DNA of 14,653 bases from Nocardioidaceae bacterium (GCA_013696015.1 JACCZI010000275.1:1-14653); one strand, 5' to 3'. Numbered from the stretch's first letter, positions 7,476 through 14,637 are shown. Numbers and translations: made by a program. Notes: generated by a model not told the origin, from the sequence alone.

Positions 7476-8600
7476 ATGCTGCGGATCTACGTGCACGTCG
7501 GGGTGCCGAAGACCGGAACCACGTACCTGCAGGACGTGCTGTTTCGCAACCGCCGCGAGCTGGCCCGAGCGGGGGTCCTTTATCCCGCCGCGTACCCCGA
7601 GGAGCACTTCGACGCGGTCGTCGACCTGCGGGACATGACGTTCGGCGGCTTCGAGGACCCCGACCTGCGCGGCCGCTGGGAACGGCTGGCCCGCAGCGCC
7701 ACCCGATGGCGTGGGCACACCGTCGTGCTGTCCCACGAGCTGCTCGCTGGCGCCGACGCGGACGCGGTCGCGGCGGCTACGTACTCCCTCGCCGGCCACG
7801 AGGTCCACGTCGTCCTCACCGCACGCGACCTCGGGCAGCAGGTGCCCGCCATGTGGCAGGAGTACGTCAAGAACCACAGCACGGTCGAGTTCGCGGCATA
7901 CGCCGAACGGCTGACACGAGCGCCTCGCAAGGGCAAGGCAGCCCTGGTGTTCTGGCGCCAGCAGCACATCGTCGAGGTGCTGCGCCGCTGGTCGGCGAAC
8001 GTGCCCGACGACCGGCTGCACGTCGTGACGGTGCCGCCACCGGGCAGCGAGCCGGCGCTGCTGTGGCGGCGCTTCGCCGCTGCTATCGGACTGTCCGCCG
8101 AGGAGTACGACAGCACGCCCGCAGCGCGCAACTCCTCGTTGGGCTTCACCGAGACCGAGCTGCTCCGGCGGGTCAACAAGGCCCTCGGCGATTCTCTGGA
8201 GTGGCCTGCGTACGAGGCGACGGTGAAGAACTGGTTCGCCGAGGAGCTGCTGACGTCAGGGCCGCTCAGCACGCGCCCCGTCGTGCCCGAAAAGCTGCGG
8301 CCCTTCTTCGACACCTGCGCGCGAGACATGATCGACGACCTGACCACGTGGGGGCTGCCGGTCGAGGGCGCCCTGGCCGACCTGCGCCCCCGCTGGCCGG
8401 ATCCGGCGACCGGCACGGTCGAGGACGACGCGGTCCTCGACACCGCGGTGGGTGCCGTCGCCACCCTGTTGCGTGAGCGCGCCGACCTGCACTGGACCGG
8501 GCGGGGCGGCCAGCTGGTGCGCCGAGCGCGGCGGAGTCCGGCGGTGCGCAGGTTGCCGTTGCCGGTGCAGGAGTGGCTGAAGCGGCGCGCGAACGCCTGA
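7476..8600 (+). CDS. Sulfotransferase-like protein
   Basis: A 374-residue protein beginning MLRIYVHVGVPKTGTTYLQD. The PKTGTT segment (Lys12 to Thr16) is the 5'-phosphosulfate-binding loop of PAPS-dependent sulfotransferases. The second PAPS contact region is recognisable as LTARDLGQQVPAMWQEYVKN around Arg117, but the serine common in canonical enzymes (RDP...S.Y) is not evident. This variant occurs, as I recall, in a group of uncharacterised actinobacterial sulfotransferase-like proteins. No signal peptide or membrane segment is visible, so it is probably cytoplasmic; the acceptor is unknown. The C-terminus is basic (RRARRSPAVRRLP). ATG 7476 is chosen because it directly precedes the conserved loop and sits correctly behind a -10 box; the frame is open far upstream only as a shadow of the divergent methyltransferase. 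Its stop lies two bases from the stop of convergent hppA. Confidence 0.83.
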   Translation: MLRIYVHVGVPKTGTTYLQDVLFRNRRELARAGVLYPAAYPEEHFDAVVDLRDMTFGGFEDPDLRGRWERLARSATRWRGHTVVLSHELLAGADADAVAAATYSLAGHEVHVVLTARDLGQQVPAMWQEYVKNHSTVEFAAYAERLTRAPRKGKAALVFWRQQHIVEVLRRWSANVPDDRLHVVTVPPPGSEPALLWRRFAAAIGLSAEEYDSTPAARNSSLGFTETELLRRVNKALGDSLEWPAYEATVKNWFAEELLTSGPLSTRPVVPEKLRPFFDTCARDMIDDLTTWGLPVEGALADLRPRWPDPATGTVEDDAVLDTAVGAVATLLRERADLHWTGRGGQLVRRARRSPAVRRLPLPVQEWLKRRANA

Positions 8601-8602
8601 GG

Positions 8603-10912
8603 TCAGCCGACGCCGGCGGACGCCTCTTGGTCGGCGCCGATAGCGATCGGTCGCCGCTTGGACACGTAGACGGCCGCGGCGATGATCAGAGCAGCCACGA
8701 TCGCGATCGTGAGGCGGATCGGGTCGTTCTCGTCCGAGCCGACCGACAGCGAGACGATCGCCGGCGCGATGAGCAGCGACACCAGGTTCATGACCTTGAG
8801 CAGCGGGTTGATCGCCGGCCCGGCGGTGTCCTTGAAGGGGTCCCCGACCGTGTCCCCGATGATCGTGGCCTCGTGGGCGGGTGAACCCTTGCCGCCGTGG
8901 TTGCCGTCCTCGACCAGCTTCTTCGAGTTGTCCCAGGCGCCACCGGAGTTCGCCAGGAAGATCGCCATCAGGGTTCCGGCGCCGATGGCACCCGCGAGGA
9001 AGCCGGCGAGCGGTCCCACCCCGAGGCCGAAGCCGACCGCGATCGGCGCCAGGATCGCCAGCAGCCCGGGCGTGGCCAGCTCCCGCAGCGAGTCACGGGT
9101 GCAGATGTCGACGACGCGGCTGTAGTCGGGGCGCCCCGTGCCCTCCATGATCCCGGGGATGTCGCGGAACTGCCGTCGGACCTCGTAGACGACAGCCCCG
9201 GCAGCCCGGCCCACGGCGCTGATCGCCAGGCCGGAGAAGAGGAACACGACGGCGGCGCCGATGAGGAGCCCGACCAGCACGTTGGGGCTGAAGACGTCGG
9301 TGGCGAAGGCGCCGGTGTCGATCACGGCACCGCTGGAGTTCGCCAGCGCCTCGTCGATGGCATCGGTGTACGAGCCGAACAACGCCGTCGCGGCCAGCAC
9401 GGCCGTTGCGATCGCGATGCCCTTGGTGATGGCCTTGGTGGTGTTGCCGACCGCGTCGAGCTCGGTCAGGATCTGCGAGCCCTCGCCGTGGACGTCGCCC
9501 GACATCTCCGCGATGCCCTGAGCGTTGTCGGACACCGGGCCGAAGGTGTCCATCGCGACGATGACACCGACGGTGGTGAGCAGCCCGGTGCCCGCGAGCG
9601 CCACGGCGAAGAGCGAGACCACTACGGCGCCGCCGCCGAGGAGGTACGCGCCGAAGACTGCTGCACCTATCACCAGCGCCGTATAGACCGCCGACTCGAA
9701 CCCGACGGACAGGCCCGAGAGGATGACCGTGGCTGCCCCGGTCAGCGAGGTCTTGCCGACATCCTTGACCGGCCGGTAGTCGGTGCCGGTGAAGTAGCCG
9801 GTGAGTGACAGGATCACCGCGGCCAGCAAAATGCCGATCAGCACCGCCACGGTCGCGATGACGCGGGGGTCACCGTCGTTGGTGGCTGAGCCGTCGAGCT
9901 CGGCGAAGGTGAGCTCGGCGAAGGAGCCGGGCAGGTAGGCGAAGGCAGCGATAGTGCACAGCACCGCCGAGACAGCGGCGGAGATGTAGAAGGCGCGGTT
10001 GATCGTCTTGAGGCCGTTCTCCCCGGCGCGGGGGCGGGTGATGTAGACGCCGAGGATCGCGGTCAGCGCGCCGATTGCCGGAACGATCAGCGGGAACACC
10101 AGACCCTCGGCGCCGAAGGCTGCCTTGCCGAGGATCAGCGCCGCCACCAACGTCACGGCGTACGACTCGAACAGGTCGGCCGCCATGCCCGCGCAGTCAC
10201 CGACGTTGTCGCCGACGTTGTCGGCGATGGTCGCGGCGTTGCGCGGGTCGTCCTCCGGGATGTTCTGCTCGACCTTCCCGACCAGGTCGGCTCCGACGTC
10301 GGCGGCCTTGGTGAATATGCCGCCGCCGACTCGCATGAACATTGCGAGCAGCGCCGCGCCGAACCCAAAGCCCTCCAGCACGTCCGGTGCGTCGCTTCGG
10401 TAGATGAGCACCACCGCCGCAGCCCCAATCAGGCCGAGGCCAACGGTCGCCATGCCGACGACCCCGCCGGTGCGGAAGCCGATCCGCATCGCGGCGTCGC
10501 GACTCTCCTCGCGCGCCGCCGCAGCGACCCGCATGTTGGCGCGGACCGCCAGCGACATGCCGAAGTAGCCGATGGCGGCGGAGAATCCCGCGCCAAAGAG
10601 GAAGAAGACCGACCGGCCGATGCGTACCTCGGCGTTGCCCGGCAGCACGAACAGCAGCAGGAACGCCAGGCCGGCGAACACCGCGAGCGTCCTGAACTGT
10701 CGGGTCAGGTAGGCCGAGGCCCCCTCCTGCACAGCCGCACCGATCGTGCGCATGTTGTCGGTGCCTTCGGGGGCCGCCAGCACTTCGCGGCGGAAGATCC
10801 CCGCCATGACGAGGGCGACCACGCCGATGGCAGCGACCACGACAACGAACGTGGTGTTGCCGCTGGACAGACTGACCTCGCCACCGTTCTCGGCCAGCGT
10901 GAGCCGGGACAT
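8603..10912 (-). CDS. hppA: Membrane-bound proton-translocating pyrophosphatase
   Basis: A 769-residue polytopic inner-membrane enzyme that couples hydrolysis of pyrophosphate to H+ export. Family hallmarks are DVGADLVGKVEQNIPEDD and DPRNAATIADNVGDNVGD (about residues 205-245), DTFGPVSDNAQGIAEM, and near the C-terminus GGAWDNSKKLVEDG and HEATIIGDTVGDPFKDT. These form the Mg-pyrophosphate site and ion gate between many hydrophobic helices. The segment GNTTKAITKG has Lys493 and Thr496 where potassium-dependent enzymes carry alanine and glycine or alanine, which marks the K+-independent H+-pumping class. ATG 10912 is selected because GGAGGAGG lies four bases upstream; an in-frame ATG at 10969 would add 19 unconserved residues. 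It follows the bldG/anti-sigma pair on the same strand after 86 bases. It converges with the sulfotransferase-like gene with a 2-base gap. Confidence 0.97.
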   Translation of the reverse strand: MSRLTLAENGGEVSLSSGNTTFVVVVAAIGVVALVMAGIFRREVLAAPEGTDNMRTIGAAVQEGASAYLTRQFRTLAVFAGLAFLLLFVLPGNAEVRIGRSVFFLFGAGFSAAIGYFGMSLAVRANMRVAAAAREESRDAAMRIGFRTGGVVGMATVGLGLIGAAAVVLIYRSDAPDVLEGFGFGAALLAMFMRVGGGIFTKAADVGADLVGKVEQNIPEDDPRNAATIADNVGDNVGDCAGMAADLFESYAVTLVAALILGKAAFGAEGLVFPLIVPAIGALTAILGVYITRPRAGENGLKTINRAFYISAAVSAVLCTIAAFAYLPGSFAELTFAELDGSATNDGDPRVIATVAVLIGILLAAVILSLTGYFTGTDYRPVKDVGKTSLTGAATVILSGLSVGFESAVYTALVIGAAVFGAYLLGGGAVVVSLFAVALAGTGLLTTVGVIVAMDTFGPVSDNAQGIAEMSGDVHGEGSQILTELDAVGNTTKAITKGIAIATAVLAATALFGSYTDAIDEALANSSGAVIDTGAFATDVFSPNVLVGLLIGAAVVFLFSGLAISAVGRAAGAVVYEVRRQFRDIPGIMEGTGRPDYSRVVDICTRDSLRELATPGLLAILAPIAVGFGLGVGPLAGFLAGAIGAGTLMAIFLANSGGAWDNSKKLVEDGNHGGKGSPAHEATIIGDTVGDPFKDTAGPAINPLLKVMNLVSLLIAPAIVSLSVGSDENDPIRLTIAIVAALIIAAAVYVSKRRPIAIGADQEASAGVG

Positions 10913-10916
10913 CCGT

Positions 10917-10924
10917 CCTCCTCC
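10917..10924 (-). promoter_or_regulatory. Strong ribosome binding site of hppA
   Basis: GGAGGAGG, a near-perfect match to the 16S rRNA tail, four bases before ATG 10912 (seven counted from the first GGAGG). It decides the hppA start against the upstream in-frame ATG at 10969. Confidence 0.85.
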
Positions 10925-10938
10925 GGGAAGGGGCGAGA

Positions 10939-10980
10939 CACCCCGTGGCGTGACAAAGAGACGGCTCACCCTACGGGGTG
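10939..10980. repeat. Nested inverted repeats in the hppA upstream region
   Basis: CACCCCGT (10939-10946) and ACGGGGTG (10973-10980) are a perfect 8-base inverted repeat with a 26-base spacer. The right arm also pairs with CACCC (10967-10971), forming a 5-bp stem with loop TACG (10967-10980), so the two structures exclude each other. A TANNNT hexamer on the minus strand (TAGGGT, 10968-10973) overlaps the right arm. The element could be an operator around an hppA promoter, an RNA switch in a read-through bldG transcript, or chance in GC-rich DNA. Confidence 0.4.
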
Positions 10981-10998
10981 GCGGGCCGGTCTAGTACG

Positions 10999-11427
10999 TC
11001 AGGCTCGCGACCACCGCATCTCAACGGTGGTACCCATCTCGCCGGTGTGAACGGTCACGTCGTCGGAGACGCCCTCGATGAGTCCGATGGCCTCTGGCAA
11101 CGCCGACTGCTGCTCGACCATGTCCTGCCGCAGCACCTCCGCGGCCGACTCCCCGGTGGCCGGCGGCAACGGCACGAAGTCGCGGACGCAGACGTCGAGC
11201 CCGTCCCCCCCGCGCAGCTCGACCTCGACCGGCTGCGCGAGTCCGTGGTGCAGGTGCGAGGCGACGGCCCGGCTGCAGGCCTCCCCGGTCGCCAGCCGTA
11301 CGTCGTCGAGGACGTCCTCCCCGATGCCGTTGAGCCGGCCGAGCGTCACGGCGACCAGCCGGACCAGACGGACGTGGGACAGATCGGGCTTGATGGTCAG
11401 CGTGACCGTCGAAGCCGAGGGCACCAT
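10999..11427 (-). CDS. Anti-sigma factor / RsbW-like partner of BldG
   Basis: A 142-residue protein with the overall plan of a GHKL (HATPase_c) anti-sigma kinase, ending GTTVEMRWS. Such proteins bind a sigma factor and, when active as kinases, phosphorylate the anti-anti-sigma factor. The N-box region reads LATGEACSRAV: Glu49 is kept, but Arg53 sits where RsbW and SpoIIAB have the Mg-binding asparagine. The expected G1 box (DxGxG) is RDFVP, and no GLGL-type G2 box is present; AIGLIEGVSDDV aligns there. It is therefore probably a poor or inactive ATPase. As I recall, Streptomyces SCO3548, encoded next to bldG, also has EACSRAV, so this looks like a conserved subfamily rather than decay. The gene starts 12 bases after bldG without a Shine-Dalgarno sequence, so translation is probably coupled. 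Confidence 0.85.
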   Translation of the reverse strand: MVPSASTVTLTIKPDLSHVRLVRLVAVTLGRLNGIGEDVLDDVRLATGEACSRAVASHLHHGLAQPVEVELRGGDGLDVCVRDFVPLPPATGESAAEVLRQDMVEQQSALPEAIGLIEGVSDDVTVHTGEMGTTVEMRWSRA

Positions 11428-11439
11428 GAGGTAGCGGCG

Positions 11440-11787
11440 TCAGCGCACAGCGACGGCGTCGGAGACCGAGTCGTGAATGGAGAACACTTTTGTCAGGCCG
11501 GTGATGCGGAAGATCTTGAGCAGGCGCTCCTGGGTGCACACCACCTGGAGGCTGCCGTTGTGGGCGCGGACCCGCTTGAGACCACCGACGAGCACGCCGA
11601 GACCGGTGGAGTCGAGGAACTCGACCTTCTCGACGTCGACGACGATGTGGTAGGTGCCGGCATCGACCAGGTCGATCAGGGCCTCGCGGAGCCGGGGTGC
11701 GGTGTAAACGTCGATCTCGCCGCCGACCGCGACGACGGTGTGCTCACCCTCGGTGCGGGTGTCCAGCGACAGGTCCACGGGGTGCAT
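11440..11787 (-). CDS. bldG: BldG-type anti-anti-sigma factor (STAS domain)
   Basis: A 115-residue single-domain STAS protein. Anti-anti-sigma factors bind their anti-sigma partner when unphosphorylated and so release a sigma factor. The signature EFLDSTGLGVLVGGLKRVRAH contains the phosphorylatable Ser60, and the protein continues LLKIFRITGLTKVF, nearly identical to S. coelicolor BldG, which is needed for aerial growth and antibiotic production. The start is uncertain: ATG 11787 is given, but GTG 11778 (VDLSLDTRT) matches the BldG N-terminus MDLSLSTR and would make the serine number 57, as in BldG. Neither start has a properly spaced ribosome binding site. The RsbW-like gene follows 12 bases downstream, so the two are surely co-transcribed. 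Confidence 0.93.
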   Translation of the reverse strand: MHPVDLSLDTRTEGEHTVVAVGGEIDVYTAPRLREALIDLVDAGTYHIVVDVEKVEFLDSTGLGVLVGGLKRVRAHNGSLQVVCTQERLLKIFRITGLTKVFSIHDSVSDAVAVR

Positions 11788-11842
11788 TCAACCATGCGGG
11801 CGGGCGGGTCGACCTCCTTTGCACAGCCGCTGCACCGCAGTG
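11788..11842. promoter_or_regulatory. Divergent bldG / helicase intergenic region with an unused Shine-Dalgarno match
   Basis: These 55 bases separate the divergent starts. On the minus strand AAAGGAGGT (11820-11812) is a perfect match to the 16S rRNA tail but lies 24 bases before bldG ATG 11787 and 33 before GTG 11778, too far for normal use. The only nearer ATG (11797) opens a different frame of doubtful coding value. A (CGGG)3 tract (11797-11808) lies between, and GCAT...ATGC (11784-11797) could fold over the ATG. No TA dinucleotide occurs from 11707 to 12099, so no TANNNT -10 exists for either gene. Confidence 0.45.
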
Positions 11843-14233
11843 GTGACAGACTCGCGGGTCGTGGGACCGGACCCGACGCAGGCACTGCTCGAGCTGAGCC
11901 GGGCAGCGTCGCGCGTCGGTCGGCTCAGACACCTCGAGCGGCTGCCCGACCGCGTCGAGGAGACGGTCGACTGGCCGTCCTGGGCGCACCCCGAGGTGGT
12001 CGCGGCGCTGCAGGCCCGTGGCGTCGAGCGACCGTGGCGGCACCAGGTCGAGGCCGCCGACCTGGCACATGCCGGACGCCACGTCGTGGTGTCCACCGGT
12101 ACGGCGTCGGGCAAGTCGCTCGCATACCTGCTCCCGGCGCTGAGCGCGCTGGCGACACCGCCGGCGGGGACCGGAATTCGTGACCGGCACCCGTCGGTGC
12201 TGTACCTGGCGCCGACCAAGGCCCTGGCCCGCGACCAGCTGAGCACGGTCACCGCCCTCGCCGCGACGCTGCCCACGGTTTGGGCCGCCGCCGTCGACGG
12301 CGACAACAGCCGCGAGGAGCGCGAGTGGGCACGGGCCCACGCCAACGTGCTCTTCGCCAACCCCGACATCTGCCACCACACGCTGCTCCCCGGCCACACC
12401 CGATGGGCCCGCTTCCTCGGCGGGCTGCGCTACGTCGTCATCGACGAGTGCCACCACTACCGCGGTGTCTTCGGCTCTCACGTCGCCCACGTGCTGCGCC
12501 GGCTGCGCCGGCTGTGCGAGCACTACGGCGCGGAACCGACGTTCGTGCTCGCCTCGGCGACGGTGGCGGAGCCTGAGGTGACGGCTGGGCGGCTCACCGG
12601 GCTTGCCACCGTGCCGGTCACGCGGGACGGCTCGCCTCGCACCGCCTCGTTCGCCGCGTTCTGGGAGCCGCCCCTGGTCGACGGCGGCGGGGAGCACGGC
12701 GCCCCGTCGCGCCGCTCGGCGACCGCGGAGGCCGCCGACCTGCTGAGCGACCTGGTGGTCGCCGACGTACGCACCTTGGCCTTTGTCCGGTCGCGCCGGG
12801 GGGCCGAGACGGTTGCGCTGTCCGCCCAGCGGACGCTCGCCGAGGTGGCGCCGGAGCTGGCGGGGCGGGTCGCCGCCTACCGCGGTGGTTACCTGCCCGA
12901 GGACCGTCGCGCGATCGAGGCCGACCTCAACGGTGGTCGGCTGGTGGGCCTGGCGGCGACCAATGCGCTGGAGCTCGGTATCGACGTCGCCGGGCTGGAC
13001 GCGGTGCTCACGGTGGGCTATCCGGGCACCCGGGCGGCGCTGTGGCAGCAGTTCGGGCGGGCCGGTCGGGACCGCCAAGGGGCGCTCGGGGTGCTGGTCG
13101 CCCGGGACGACCCGCTCGACACCTACCTGGTGAGCCACCCGGAGGCGCTGCTCGGCCGACCGGTGGAGGCGACCGTCGTCGACCCGGACAACCCCTACGT
13201 CCTCGGGCCGCACTTGTGCGCCGCCGCCGCCGAGCTGCCGCTGATCGAGGCCGACCTCGAGCTGTTCGGTCCGCTCAGCCGGTCTGGGGTGGCCGCGCTG
13301 GTGGAGGCCGGGATGCTGCGTCACCGTCCCCGCGGCTGGTTCTGGACGCGCCGGGACCGCGCCAGCGACCTCGCCGACATCCGGTCGGCCGGCGGGCGGG
13401 CGGTGTCGGTCGTCCACTCCGGGACCGGCCGCCTGATCGGCACCGTCGACGCCGCGGCGGCGCACCGAACCGTGCACGAGGGTGCGGTCTACCTGCACCG
13501 AGGTGAGAGCTACCTCGTCGAGTGCTTTGACGTCGAGCAGGCGGTGGCGGAGGTCCGCCGAGAGGATCCCGACTACACGACCACGGCCCGCGAGGTCACC
13601 GAGATCAGCATCTGCTCGACCGACGTCGTCTCGAGCTGGGGCGACGCGCAGCTGTGCCACGGCAGCGTGCAGGTGACCAGCCAGGTCGTGTCGTACCTGC
13701 TGCGGCGGCTGTGGTCGGGTGAGGTCCTCGGAGAGGAGCCGCTCGACCTGCCGGAACGGACGCTGGTGACCAAGGGGGTGTGGTGGACGCTCAGCCTTGA
13801 GCAGGTGGCGGCGAGCGGTGTGGCGCCGGTGGACGTGCCCGGGGCTGCCCACGCCGCCGAGCACGCGGCGATCGGGTTGCTGCCGCTGTTCGCCACCTGT
13901 GACCGGTGGGACATCGGCGGGGTGTCGACCGCCCTGCATGCTGACACCGGGCGGTTGTCGGTCTTCGTCTACGACGGGCACCCGGGCGGAGCCGGCTTTG
14001 CCGAGCGCGCGTACCGGACCGCCCGGGAGTGGCTGACCACGACGCGGGACGCGATCCGGTCGTGCGAGTGCGAGGACGGTTGCCCCTCGTGCGTCCAGTC
14101 GCCCAAGTGCGGCAACCAGAACAACCCTCTCGACAAGGCGGGCGCGGTGGCCCTCCTCGGCGTACTGTTGGACGCGGCGCCTCCCGCGAGCCCGTCGGCC
14201 GCACTACGGCGCCCGGAGGTGATGTCGCGGTGA
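11843..14233 (+). CDS. DEAD/DEAH-box helicase with C-terminal DUF1998 (MrfA/YprA-like)
   Basis: A superfamily 2 DNA helicase of 796 residues. Walker A is STGTASGKSLAYL (Lys91), motif Ia APTKALARDQ, motif II DECH (201-204), motif III LASATV, motif IV LAFVRSRRGAE, motif V ATNALELGIDVAGLD and motif VI QQFGRAGRDRQG. The C-terminal third matches the DUF1998 region and ends with CX3CX2CX5C (Cys743, 747, 750, 756; Cys741 is extra), the zinc-type cluster of MrfA-like proteins. Bacillus MrfA unwinds DNA 3'-5' and helps repair mitomycin lesions; Rv3649 of M. tuberculosis is a likely relative. A DNA-repair role is inferred. The start is uncertain: GTGs at 11840, 11843 and 11861 are possible and none has a Shine-Dalgarno sequence. 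The frame is open back to 11738 only over bldG. The last codons overlap the next gene. Confidence 0.92.
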   Translation: MTDSRVVGPDPTQALLELSRAASRVGRLRHLERLPDRVEETVDWPSWAHPEVVAALQARGVERPWRHQVEAADLAHAGRHVVVSTGTASGKSLAYLLPALSALATPPAGTGIRDRHPSVLYLAPTKALARDQLSTVTALAATLPTVWAAAVDGDNSREEREWARAHANVLFANPDICHHTLLPGHTRWARFLGGLRYVVIDECHHYRGVFGSHVAHVLRRLRRLCEHYGAEPTFVLASATVAEPEVTAGRLTGLATVPVTRDGSPRTASFAAFWEPPLVDGGGEHGAPSRRSATAEAADLLSDLVVADVRTLAFVRSRRGAETVALSAQRTLAEVAPELAGRVAAYRGGYLPEDRRAIEADLNGGRLVGLAATNALELGIDVAGLDAVLTVGYPGTRAALWQQFGRAGRDRQGALGVLVARDDPLDTYLVSHPEALLGRPVEATVVDPDNPYVLGPHLCAAAAELPLIEADLELFGPLSRSGVAALVEAGMLRHRPRGWFWTRRDRASDLADIRSAGGRAVSVVHSGTGRLIGTVDAAAAHRTVHEGAVYLHRGESYLVECFDVEQAVAEVRREDPDYTTTAREVTEISICSTDVVSSWGDAQLCHGSVQVTSQVVSYLLRRLWSGEVLGEEPLDLPERTLVTKGVWWTLSLEQVAASGVAPVDVPGAAHAAEHAAIGLLPLFATCDRWDIGGVSTALHADTGRLSVFVYDGHPGGAGFAERAYRTAREWLTTTRDAIRSCECEDGCPSCVQSPKCGNQNNPLDKAGAVALLGVLLDAAPPASPSAALRRPEVMSR
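14215..14220 (+). promoter_or_regulatory. Ribosome binding site of the two-TM protein gene
   Basis: GGAGGT lies nine bases before GTG 14230, inside the last codons of the helicase gene. It supports both the GTG start and translation from the helicase mRNA. Confidence 0.65.
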
Positions 14234-14637
14234 TCGTGCTCGGTGTGCTGCTTCTCGTCGTCGTGGCGGTCGTCGTCATCGCTGCGGTGGTCGCCGGCGA
14301 CGACCCGGCCCAGCTGAACCTGGTGGGGGCCAGCATCGACACCACGGTGCGCTGGATCTTCATCACCGGGGCTATCAGTCTGCTCGTTTTCGTGGCCGGC
14401 GTTGCATTGTTGACGGCCGGCTCGCGGCGGGCTCGCGGGCGCCGCCGGGAGGTCAAGCAGCTCAAGGCGGCCGCCGGTCCTGAGGCCGAACGTCATCCGG
14501 CGCCACCCCCCAGCAGGGGCGAACACGGTGCTCGAGAGACTCAGGTACGCGAGGAACGTGGCCGGTCGTCGACCCGTCCGGTCAGCCCGCAAGACCCTGA
14601 TGAGCAGACCCACTTCGAGTCGGCGCCGCGGGACTGA
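14230..14637 (+). CDS. Small two-TM membrane protein of unknown function
   Basis: A 135-residue protein I do not recognise. Residues 2-22 (IVLGVLLLVVVAVVV...) and 42-64 (WIFITGAISLLVFVAGVALL...) are strong membrane helices joined by a loop of about 19 residues. The remaining 70 residues are hydrophilic, rich in Arg, Glu and Pro, and probably disordered. The Arg-rich stretch straight after helix 2 (SRRARGRRRE) places the tail in the cytoplasm by the positive-inside rule, so the first helix probably starts inside too. GTG 14230 overlaps the helicase stop (GTGA) and has GGAGGT upstream, so it is translationally coupled to the helicase. The last 16 bases of the window after its stop hold no recognisable feature. 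Confidence 0.72.
   Translation: MIVLGVLLLVVVAVVVIAAVVAGDDPAQLNLVGASIDTTVRWIFITGAISLLVFVAGVALLTAGSRRARGRRREVKQLKAAAGPEAERHPAPPPSRGEHGARETQVREERGRSSTRPVSPQDPDEQTHFESAPRD

Noticed and set aside
8897..9808. 303-codon open frame antisense to hppA
   Set aside because: Asp/Glu/Arg/Gly-rich nonsense opposite conserved pyrophosphatase motifs.
10978..12183. 401-codon plus-strand frame across the anti-sigma gene, bldG and the helicase start
   Set aside because: It runs antisense to two well-identified genes and out of frame with the helicase, and shows no domain of its own.
11744..13981. 745-codon open frame antisense to the helicase gene
   Set aside because: Its translation is low-complexity Arg/Gly/His/Val-rich with no motif, while the sense strand has all helicase motifs. 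Long antisense frames are common in very GC-rich coding DNA.
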